DNA of 50,206 nt from Nonomuraea sp. SBT364 (GTDB lineage Bacteria > Actinomycetota > Actinomycetes > Streptosporangiales > Streptosporangiaceae), in contig NZ_LAVL01000054.1 in the NCBI RefSeq assembly GCF_001083785.1, positions 1 to 50,206 of the forward strand, read 5' to 3'. A program made the position numbers and the translations under genes. Positions 43,401 to 49,779 of this stretch are shown piece after piece (the stretch's first letter is position 1; each line of letters opens with the position of its first letter). The notes under the pieces were generated by a model. The model searched no databases and was not told the DNA's origin. It was given only the letters and a program-made list of their open reading frames with translations.

Positions 43401-43588
43401 AGAACGAACCTGGCGAGGGCCAGCCCCAGCCAATAGATCGAAATGATGCATGCCGCCAGAAGTGGTCGTTCGGCAAAGAATGCACGTAAGGCGTCGTTGA
43501 CGCCGGCCGTCAGGGGGGCGACCGCCGCCGTCAGCCATACTGCTTTGGGCAGCCAGGGTGAACTTGAATCTTGGCTTTTATTCTGCAT
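40463..43588 (-). CDS. Membrane-anchored NACHT NTPase with FGE-like segment; probable anti-phage NLR-type protein
   Basis: A 1041-aa STAND-class NTPase. Residues 14-38 and 43-69 are two hydrophobic helices that probably anchor it in the membrane. The NACHT domain has Walker A GAPGSGKT (173-180), Walker B CVVLLDGLDE (251-260), sensor ITSRP (289-292 region) and the conserved winged-helix end FAHQTFQEYLSAVY (481-494). Residues ~597-680 (GARICVHPVSKAMYRLFAAD; RAEDALALVTWINALSG; YRLPTNDDI) resemble the formylglycine-generating-enzyme/SUMF1 fold seen as a C-terminal sensor in some NACHT proteins. The last ~340 residues are helical and unassigned. Bacterial NACHT proteins are known phage-defence NLR relatives. 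Codon use is visibly less GC-rich than the flanking genes, and the gene stands alone, which suggests transfer. Confidence 0.85.
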   Translation of the reverse strand: MQNKSQDSSSPWLPKAVWLTAAVAPLTAGVNDALRAFFAERPLLAACIISIYWLGLALARFVLPIAARLADRWRDRAVVRLDRFSLHATSRFGRHYRSYILSNLRYIDQKGLPTVGFYTPELDDVFVDVSLMHRPAHQIPSDALSDSYVDAVERRSIVDLINQERPAILAIIGAPGSGKTTLLRHVARDISRNPRRATRKVPVLLHLRDHVESITSSRAADLSSTVRDSLGQFGQDEPEGWFKDRLSAGDCVVLLDGLDEVANDENRRRVSYWVERQISQYPENDFVITSRPHGYQAAPINGATVLQTRRFDDEQVLRFINGWYSAIERISTGADNVAVRMRAQEGADDLLRRLRSMPTLYELTANPLLLTMVANVHRFRGALPASRVDLYRDICEVMLWRRQEAKNIVLQFPGDSTEGALRRLAYEMMIRNVRDLSLAEASALLRPLLARFPGLVRVELFVESITSCGILIERERGLYSFAHQTFQEYLSAVYIRDKGIADALQHAVNDTWWRETILLYTARNNADHIVRACLESGTATALALAFDCSEQATELDPSLRRELDSLLDRAFSDESASEMRHLMARVFVTRKLRGTVKLSSGARICVHPVSKAMYRLFAADLADGAHARRPDDPSYDTDTDMDKPALGVRAEDALALVTWINALSGDPTYRLPTNDDIRDITAGKIGTLLPRHVWLQPKDGRPVLCVRGNARETNFLPKDDLSRRLRADIFESLGWHFQAALARTAAAAGCVDQNLRAVVIEHFSRSTDPERAFDKLLGLASLIASESSKTIAPFERPLGVMLRNASGDGYIGSKLPFIGKTFNTDPYEAINLNHDRVSAAIINYIAQSTERTGRRRRVRSDISHPLVMDFNDEYGMNLALRQIMGHAYSEAMSKAWIHACTGRSRDRRSLYLTAICTDVMRRAKIDHDLHFPLPEEMLRLVRAASDNLVRRAASNGWPRATLQHFLPAIEGIFLRHERLDASLARLVRVTAVLLSIESKLTNGFREEAAAFLQVAAAVTRLEDRLCSEERPDEAIILAVDR

Positions 43589-44425
43589 TGCCTGTTTGAC
43601 CTTATGAGCGACCAGCCGACGGGGGGTCGGCGCTTGCGGGCAGCTTACGCGCTGCCAACTCGTCGATTAGTCGCTTCCGGCAACGCTTCGGTATCACGGC
43701 ACGCGCGATTCGCGTTCTCGGTATTTCGTAGATTATGTCGGGATTTGTTGGCACTACTGCCGCTGCCGGTCTGCGTTGGGACTGGGTCCGTATCTGTCGC
43801 TATTGGTTGTTTTATGCGTTTTCCAGTGTCGCGCCCATGGAGGTGTCGGCACGCCAGTGATCAAGTGCGAGGCATTTATGCCGACCTTTCCGCTGTGTGG
43901 CGGTGAGGAGTGGCGCGTCGGGCTCGGGCTCGGTGTACTGGTTGAGGCGCGTACGGGGAGTAGAATGATCGATCCGGGATCGCGGCCGGCTGCACGCGGG
44001 CGCCGAGAGTGCGAGGTTCGGGTGCCCTTTGTTCGCGCGGGTCAACGCCCGGGGTGAGGCGGCACACCGCCGTCCTCACGGTCTTTTGCGGTATGCGCGT
44101 AGGCGGGCGGCTCACTGGGGTCGATGAGATCCGCGAAGTGGGTGAGCTCGGGTCTGAGGTGTTCGCCGTCCGAGGTCGGGACGCCAAGAACTGATCCGGC
44201 CGTCAGCAGTACGGGAGTACTGGGAGTGCGGGAGCGCGATGGTGAACGTCTGCTCGTCGCGTGGCTTGTCGATGTGCCGGTGCGTGGATCAGGGTGACGT
44301 AGCCGCGCGCCCGCGGCGGCTCCCGTCTTGGCGTATGGTCTGGGGTTCTCGTACGGCGTGTCAGGGGGGGTGCCGCCGCGCCGAATCCATCCGAACGCGG
44401 CGGTCGAGGACCGCAAGGGCGGGTT
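43589..44425. other. 837-bp gap without a supported gene
   Basis: Lower-GC DNA upstream of the NACHT gene, so its promoter should be here. On the minus strand around 44050-44190 a short frame (LTHFADLIDPSEPPAYAHTA) looks protein-like but has no start, family or codon support; it may be a gene fragment. Confidence 0.4.
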
Positions 44426-44701
44426 TCAGCCGTCTTCGTCGTGCAGCCCCATGGCCTCGGGGAAAGTGACCACGAACTCGCGGAACTCGGATTCGGGCTC
44501 GGCTTCTGCTCTTTCACGGACCAGCGCGATCAGCCTGGACCGATCCTTGGCGGGCAACAGGCTGAGTTTGTGGCTGATCCACTCCAGTTGCTTCACCGCG
44601 TCGTCCAGGTCGACGACCGAGTCATCGCCTGATTCCAGGAACCATGCCAGATCCACAACCAGCTCGGCCAGTGTCCGGACCGGCGCCTCGTCCTCCTGCA
44701 T
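44426..44701 (-). CDS. Small acidic conserved-looking protein
   Basis: A 91-aa acidic, helical protein (TLAELVVDLAWFLESGDDS; DDAVKQLEWISHKLSLLPAK; RLIALVRERAEAEPESEFRE) ending in ETFPEAMGL-like FPEAMGLHDEDG. It resembles small actinomycete proteins of unknown function with the pattern LAxFLE...DDAVKQLEWI. The start could be the ATG at 44701 or 44719; neither has a ribosome-binding site. It lies between the NACHT gene and the polyketide operon. Confidence 0.6.
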   Translation of the reverse strand: MQEDEAPVRTLAELVVDLAWFLESGDDSVVDLDDAVKQLEWISHKLSLLPAKDRSRLIALVRERAEAEPESEFREFVVTFPEAMGLHDEDG

Positions 44702-44719
44702 GCGGCGATCATGCCCCAT

Positions 44720-45488
44720 GGCGGCTTGAGGGACAATGCGCCACCGGAGGTGGCGGTCCGGCTCCGGGGTGATCGTCGTGCCGGGAAGCTGGGGCCGTAG
44801 ACGGCGGAGGTGAAAGGCTGCCGGCCCCTCGGGCAAGCCCGGGCCCTCGGGACAAGCTCGGCGGACCTGGGGTGCGAGGCAGGCGCAATGGCCGGACGGG
44901 GGTACGCGTTCCGCCTGCCGGTGCACGGTCGCCATGTGGGCGTATGGCGAGAATCGCGGCTCGGCGGCTGCGAATGCTCACCGACATGGGGACCTGCGCG
45001 CCCGGGCGAGCACGACAGCCAGTTGCCGGGACGCCGATGGTTGACCAGGCCGCGCTCCAGGTGTCGGAACGCGGCGACCGTACGCCATCGCAACCTCGGG
45101 AAGGACGCCGGCGGGGTCGGCACGTGGAGCCTCCGTCCGGCAGGAAGATCTGAGCTGCGGTCGTTCCTCCTGCGGAGGCTGCCGCCCGTCACCACGTTGA
45201 CTGGCCCAGGCTGTCCGCGATCCAGCGCACGGCCTGGCTGGAACGGGCCGGGCGGATCCGGCGGCGGTGGCCCGGTCGGTCATGAGGGCCGCGGTGCGGG
45301 AGACGGACAGACGAAGGCAAGGCGCCCGCCGGAGGGCGCCGATACCGAGCGGCCCACGCGGACCGCGCCCGGCGCGGACCGGTCAGGGGCACAGGCGGCC
45401 AAGCCCGGGCCGGCCAGGCCGATCCGGCGCGGCCGCTGCCGGGGCGCATTGTGCGCAGCGATATAGCCGAAGTATAGCGGCCCGGAGA
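44720..45488. other. Intergenic region before the polyketide operon
   Basis: No supported gene on either strand in about 770 bp. Near its right end are GCGCA-TTG-TGCGC (45444-45456) and two TATAGC boxes (45464 and 45473 regions), which may belong to the operon promoter or an operator. Confidence 0.4.
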
Positions 45489-45522
45489 ATTCTTCCTCCA
45501 TCGATGTTTATGGAGGAAGAAT
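45489..45522 (+). promoter_or_regulatory. Hairpin covering the ACP ribosome-binding site and start codon
   Basis: ATTCTTCCTCCAT (45489-45501) and ATGGAGGAAGAAT (45510-45522) are a perfect 13-bp inverted repeat with an 8-nt loop. The right arm contains the Shine-Dalgarno GGAGG and the first two bases of the ATG at 45521. Folding would block translation of the first operon gene. The arm also encodes a tiny frame ATG GAG GAA GAA TGA (45510-45524), whose stop overlaps the ACP start. Confidence 0.65.
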
Positions 45523-45781
45523 GACGGAGCTAAGTGCGGCTGCCGGCCTTGATGCGGAGCAGCGCGGCCAGATCAAAGAAATAGTCTGCGAGATTCTCGA
45601 GATCGACCCCGAGGAAATCACGGACGACAGCCTCTTCAAAGAGGACCACGATGCCGACTCGCTGCGCGCCATCGAGATTCTCGCCGCGATCGAGCGAGCC
45701 TGCAAGGTCACCATCGACCAGGCCGAACTGTCCAGGATGACCAGCCTGAACGGCGTGTACGCCGTCGTCGCTGAGGCCTAG
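45521..45781 (+). CDS. Acyl carrier protein of a polyketide-type pathway
   Basis: An 86-aa ACP distinct from the fatty-acid AcpP in this window. The phosphopantetheine serine is Ser47 in DHDADSLRAIEILAAIE, and the helix I and III segments are normal (QIKEIVCEILEIDPEEITDD; ACKVTIDQAEL). It opens an operon with two ketosynthases and a ketosynthase-like protein and should carry their intermediates. The Shine-Dalgarno GGAGGAAG lies inside a perfect hairpin. Confidence 0.9.
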   Translation: MTELSAAAGLDAEQRGQIKEIVCEILEIDPEEITDDSLFKEDHDADSLRAIEILAAIERACKVTIDQAELSRMTSLNGVYAVVAEA

Positions 45782-45810
45782 GGGCAGACGAAATCCGCGG
45801 AGGCGTTGAG

Positions 45811-47022
45811 ATGCGCAGGGTGGTCATCACCGGCATCGGAGTGGTTACCAGTATCGGGATCGGCGTCGGGGAATTCCTCTCCGGCATCAGGTCGGGGCGC
45901 AGCGGGGTCAAGCCGATCAGCGCATTCGATACGACGGGGTTCGAATACGGCAATGCCTGCGAGGTCGCGGGATTCGATCCGGAAGCGTATATCGAACGGG
46001 TCGCGCCGGCCGACCTCGGGCGGGCCAGCCAGTTGTCCGTGGCGGCGGCCGGGATGGCCGTCGGCGACGCCGGGATCTCGCTCGCGGAGCTGCGCTCGCG
46101 GCGTTCCCTGGTGTCGGTGGGGACGACCAACGGCGAAGGGCGCGACTTCGACGTCCTGACCGGTCAGGGGCTCGAGTCGGGCATGGACGGGCTCGACCCG
46201 GCCCTCGCCGGCCGTATCGGCGCCGGGCGGCTGTCCTCCAGCATCGCGCGGGAGCTGGGCCTGACGGACACCGAGGCCGTCACGCTGCCGACCGCGTGCG
46301 CGGCTGGCAACTACGCCATCGGTTACGGGTTCGACGCCGTACGCAGCGGCGATGTGGAGGTGGCGCTGTGCGGCGGCGCAGACGCGCTCTGCCGCAAGAC
46401 CTTCGCCGGCTTCTACCGCCTCGGGACCATCGCGCCCAGCGTGTGCCAGCCCTTCGACCGGGACCGCAAGGGCATCCTGACCGGTGAGGGCGCCGGGATC
46501 CTCCTCATGGAGAGCCTGGACAGCGCCCTGGCGCGCGGAGCCAGGATCTACGCGGAGGTCCTGGGCTTCGGGCTCAACTGCGACGCCCACCACCCGGTGG
46601 CTCCCGAACGTGACAGCATCGCCTCCTGCATGCGGCTGGCCCACCAGGACGCGGGGATCAAGCCGTCGGAGGTGGACTTCATCTCGGCGCACGGCACCGG
46701 CACCAAGGCCAACGACGTCACCGAGGCGCAGGCCATTCACCAGGTGTTCGGCGCCGGCCCGCCGCCGACGGTGTCCATCAAGTCGATGCTCGGGCACTCG
46801 ATGGGCGCGGCCAGCGCGCTCGCCGCGGCGGCCTGCGCCCTGGCGCTCACCGAGGGCTTCATCCCGCCGACGATCAATCACGTCGAGACGGATCCGGAGT
46901 GCGCCGTCGACTGTGTGCCGAACGAGGAGCGGATCGCCGACCTGCGCGTGGTGCAGAACAACGCGCTGGCCTTCGGCGGCAACAACGCGGTGCTCATCCT
47001 CGGCAAGTACGAGGTGGGCTGA
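45811..47022 (+). CDS. Ketosynthase 1 (FabF-like, discrete polyketide type)
   Basis: A 403-aa beta-ketoacyl synthase with all catalytic residues: Cys163 in LPTACAAGNYAIGYG, His294 in ISAHGTGTKAND, Lys324 and His329 in IKSMLGHSMGAASA, and the closing NNALAFGGNNAVLIL. It should condense malonyl units with an acyl chain on the adjacent ACP. GGAGG lies about 7 nt before the ATG. Its stop shares one base with the start of ketosynthase 2 (TGATG), so the pair is probably made as a stoichiometric complex. Confidence 0.9.
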   Translation: MRRVVITGIGVVTSIGIGVGEFLSGIRSGRSGVKPISAFDTTGFEYGNACEVAGFDPEAYIERVAPADLGRASQLSVAAAGMAVGDAGISLAELRSRRSLVSVGTTNGEGRDFDVLTGQGLESGMDGLDPALAGRIGAGRLSSSIARELGLTDTEAVTLPTACAAGNYAIGYGFDAVRSGDVEVALCGGADALCRKTFAGFYRLGTIAPSVCQPFDRDRKGILTGEGAGILLMESLDSALARGARIYAEVLGFGLNCDAHHPVAPERDSIASCMRLAHQDAGIKPSEVDFISAHGTGTKANDVTEAQAIHQVFGAGPPPTVSIKSMLGHSMGAASALAAAACALALTEGFIPPTINHVETDPECAVDCVPNEERIADLRVVQNNALAFGGNNAVLILGKYEVG

Positions 47023-48149
47023 TGCCGGGTGTAGCCATCTGCGGTGCGGGGGCCGTGGCGAGCGTCGGCTCCAGCCTCGGCGAGATGTTCGAGGCCCTGT
47101 GCGCGGGCCGCAGCGGGATGGGCAGGCCGAACGGGTTCGATCTCGCCAAGTACCGCACCGGGCTCTCCTTCGAGATCGACGACCGGCCCGAGCGCGGGCG
47201 GGACGTCCCCCTGCGGTCGACGAAGTGGCTGGAGCACGTCATCGAGGTCGCGGCGGCCGAGGCGGAGCTGACGGACCTGCGGGACGTGCCCATCCTGATC
47301 GGCACGACGCTGCGCGAGCTGCGCTCGGTCGAGCTGCGCTGGCGCGACGGCATCGCCTTCGACCTGGAGGAGCTGCACTTCGGGCCCGCGCTCCGGCGGC
47401 GGTTCGGCGCGGTGCGGGTCTCCACCGTCGCCAACGCCTGCGCCGCCTCGCTGTACGCGCTGGCGCTGGGTTCCGACCTGATCGAGGCCGGGGCGGCGGA
47501 CACGGTGATCGTGGCCGGGGTCGACAACATCTCCGAGAGCACCTACGGGCTGCTGGACCGCTGCTACCCCGAGGCGCCGGACGCGCTGCGGCCCTTCGAC
47601 AAGGCGCGCAAGGGGATGCTGCAGGGCGAGGGGGCCGCGGCGGTCGTGCTGCGCCGGGCGGAGACCTCCCGTCACGGGTGGGTGCGTTCGGTCGCGGTCA
47701 ACTGCGACGCGCACCACCCCTCGGCGCCGGACGCCAAGAGCATCGCGATCGCGATGCGGCAGGCACACGCCCGGGCCGGGGTCGTCCCGGCCGACATCGA
47801 CCTCATGATGCTGCACGGCACCGGGACCCCGCTCAACGACGAGGCGGAGGCCAGGAGCGTCGGGGACGTGTTCGGCGGGACGGACCCGTCGCCGTGGATG
47901 ACCGCGATCAAGTCGATGACCGGCCACACCGCCGGCGCGTCCGGGCTGCACAGCCTGCTGGTGGCGGTGGAGTCCATGCGCACGGGGAAGGTCCCGCCGG
48001 TGGTCGGCGTGCGGGAGGTCATGGAGGAGATGGCCGAGGTGCGGCTGGTGCGTGATGAGGCGATCAGCGCCGACCTGCGCCTGGCGCAGATCAACGCGTT
48101 CGGGTTCGGCGGGCTGAACGCCGTGGCCGTGGTGGAGCGTCCATGCTGA
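47022..48149 (+). CDS. Ketosynthase 2, catalytic residues intact
   Basis: A 375-aa ketosynthase-fold protein in the slot where a chain-length factor normally sits. Unlike a chain-length factor, in which Gln usually replaces Cys, it keeps Cys140 in VANACAASLYALALG, His265 in LMMLHGTGTPLND, and Lys297/His302 in IKSMTGHTAGASG. It may therefore be an active second condensing enzyme. It is shorter than KS1, mostly before the active-site Cys. The 3' end overlaps the next gene by 7 nt. Confidence 0.88.
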   Translation: MPGVAICGAGAVASVGSSLGEMFEALCAGRSGMGRPNGFDLAKYRTGLSFEIDDRPERGRDVPLRSTKWLEHVIEVAAAEAELTDLRDVPILIGTTLRELRSVELRWRDGIAFDLEELHFGPALRRRFGAVRVSTVANACAASLYALALGSDLIEAGAADTVIVAGVDNISESTYGLLDRCYPEAPDALRPFDKARKGMLQGEGAAAVVLRRAETSRHGWVRSVAVNCDAHHPSAPDAKSIAIAMRQAHARAGVVPADIDLMMLHGTGTPLNDEAEARSVGDVFGGTDPSPWMTAIKSMTGHTAGASGLHSLLVAVESMRTGKVPPVVGVREVMEEMAEVRLVRDEAISADLRLAQINAFGFGGLNAVAVVERPC

Positions 48150-49045
48150 TCACCGGAGTGGGTACGGCCATCAGGGGAGTCGCGGGTCCGGCCGACCTGC
48201 TGCGGCCCGCCGTACAAGAGGGATCCCCCGATCCGACGGCGACGCTCACCGGGCGGGGACTTCGCTACAAGGACCGAGCCACCAAGCTGGCGCTGTGCGC
48301 CGGGCGTGACGCGCTGGCGGACGCCGGGCTCCTGCTCGACCCCGGCCTCACGGTCCCGGGGGAGAGCGTGGGCGTCGTCGTCAGCTCCAACTACGGCAAC
48401 CTCGACACCGTCTGCGACACGGTGTCGGCCATCGCCGGCCAGGACTACACCGCGACCAGCCCCATGTCCCTGCCGGGCACGGCCAGCAACGTCACCGCCT
48501 CGTGGGTGGCGATCTCGTACGGGCTGCGCGGCGTCAACCTGACCCTGTGCGACGGGGCGAACTCGGGGCTCGACGCGGTCTCCTGGGCCAGCGTCATGAT
48601 CCAGGCGCGGCGGGTGCGCCACATGCTCGTGATCGGCGTGGAGCCGGCCAACCCGGTGGTCGACGCGCTCGTGGGGCCGACCTTCGACGGAGCGGCCGCG
48701 CTGGTGCTGGAGTCGGCCGAGACCGCGCGGGAGCGTGGCGCCAGGGCGATGGCCAGACTGGGACGGCACGCCAGGCGGGAGAGCCACGCGCGGGCCGTCG
48801 GCGACGTGCTCGAAGAGCCGGTGGACCTGTGGTGCCGCCCGGACACGACGCCCGGGCACCCGGTGGAGAGCGCGCGCGAGCACGACCTCACCGCCCTGCT
48901 CGGGCCGGCCTCGGGCGCGCTGGGCGTCGTGCAGTGCGTGGCCGCGGCCTCCTGGCTGGAGACGAGTGACGGCGGCACCGTGCTGGCCAGCACCCACGGC
49001 GTGGACGCGGCCTCGGCCGTCGTCCTCACCGGAGCCGGCCGATGA
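48143..49045 (+). CDS. Shortened ketosynthase-like protein without active-site cysteine
   Basis: A 300-aa thiolase-fold protein. Its N-lobe matches ketosynthases (GVVVSSNYGNLDTVCDTVSA; PMSLPGTASNVTASWVAISY; GANSGLDAV; VIGVEPANP). In the TACASG-type motif it has DGANSG, so Ala139 replaces the catalytic Cys, and there is no HGTGT motif. It cannot condense on its own and may be a chain-length-factor-like or scaffold partner of KS1 or KS2. Its stop overlaps the hydrolase start by 4 nt (ATGA). Confidence 0.8.
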   Translation: MLITGVGTAIRGVAGPADLLRPAVQEGSPDPTATLTGRGLRYKDRATKLALCAGRDALADAGLLLDPGLTVPGESVGVVVSSNYGNLDTVCDTVSAIAGQDYTATSPMSLPGTASNVTASWVAISYGLRGVNLTLCDGANSGLDAVSWASVMIQARRVRHMLVIGVEPANPVVDALVGPTFDGAAALVLESAETARERGARAMARLGRHARRESHARAVGDVLEEPVDLWCRPDTTPGHPVESAREHDLTALLGPASGALGVVQCVAAASWLETSDGGTVLASTHGVDAASAVVLTGAGR

Positions 49046-49779
49046 GACTGCGCAGGCAAGGGCTGTCGGAGCCGGCGATCCGGGTGGCGCTGCTGCACGG
49101 GCTCGGCGGCGGCCCCTCCACCTGGAACTCCTTCGCCGCGCTCGCCCCCGCCCATTTGGAGCTGTGGGAGGCCGACCTGCCCTGGTCGGCGGTGGGGTCG
49201 CGGGAGTGGAGCCATGAACCCGACCCCGGCCGCCGGCTGGACCGGGCCGTCGACGGAGCCGAGGTCGTCGTCGCCCACTCCTTCGCCGCCAACCTGCTCC
49301 TGGAGTCGCTGGCCCGCGGGACGAAGGTCGGCGCGGCCGTCCTGGTCTCGCCGTTCTACCGGTCCAGCCCGGGTGAGTTCGACTGGGCGACCATCGAGAG
49401 CTACCTGGCCGGCTTCTACGGGATTCTCGACCACGGTCTGCGCGTGACCTCCAGCGACCGGTTGTCCCCTGGCACCCGCCACGACATGGCGGTGAAGCTC
49501 CGGGAGCGGCTCGGCCCCTACAGCTGGATGCGCTTCTTCGACGCGTACCTGCGCTCACCCATGCTGGACACCTCGGCGGTCACCGCTCCCTGCCTGGTGA
49601 TCAGCGGACGGGACGACCCCGCGGCGCCGCCCCGCGACGGGCGGGCGCTGGCCGGGGCCCTGCCACGGGCGCGCTTCGAAACCCTGGCGGCGGGTCACCT
49701 GCCGATGATCGAGCAAGCACAAGCCTTCGCCGAGCTGGTCGGCGACTTCGCTACCGCGCACACCTGGGAGACCACGTGA
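49042..49779 (+). CDS. Alpha/beta hydrolase, probable product-release or editing enzyme
   Basis: A 245-aa hydrolase with oxyanion motif LLHGLGGGPSTWNSF (about residues 17-31), nucleophile Ser in VVAHSFAANLLLESL near 79, Asp in ISGRDDPAAPP near 192, and His in LAAGHLPMIEQ near 217. In this operon it could release or trim the ACP-bound chain, like a type II thioesterase. It is coupled by 4-nt overlaps on both sides. Confidence 0.82.
   Translation: MRLRRQGLSEPAIRVALLHGLGGGPSTWNSFAALAPAHLELWEADLPWSAVGSREWSHEPDPGRRLDRAVDGAEVVVAHSFAANLLLESLARGTKVGAAVLVSPFYRSSPGEFDWATIESYLAGFYGILDHGLRVTSSDRLSPGTRHDMAVKLRERLGPYSWMRFFDAYLRSPMLDTSAVTAPCLVISGRDDPAAPPRDGRALAGALPRARFETLAAGHLPMIEQAQAFAELVGDFATAHTWETT

Noticed and set aside
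44042..44416. Minus-strand frame containing LTHFADLIDPSEPPAYAHTA
   Set aside because: It looks protein-like for about 50 residues only, with no start, ribosome-binding site or family; not called as a gene.
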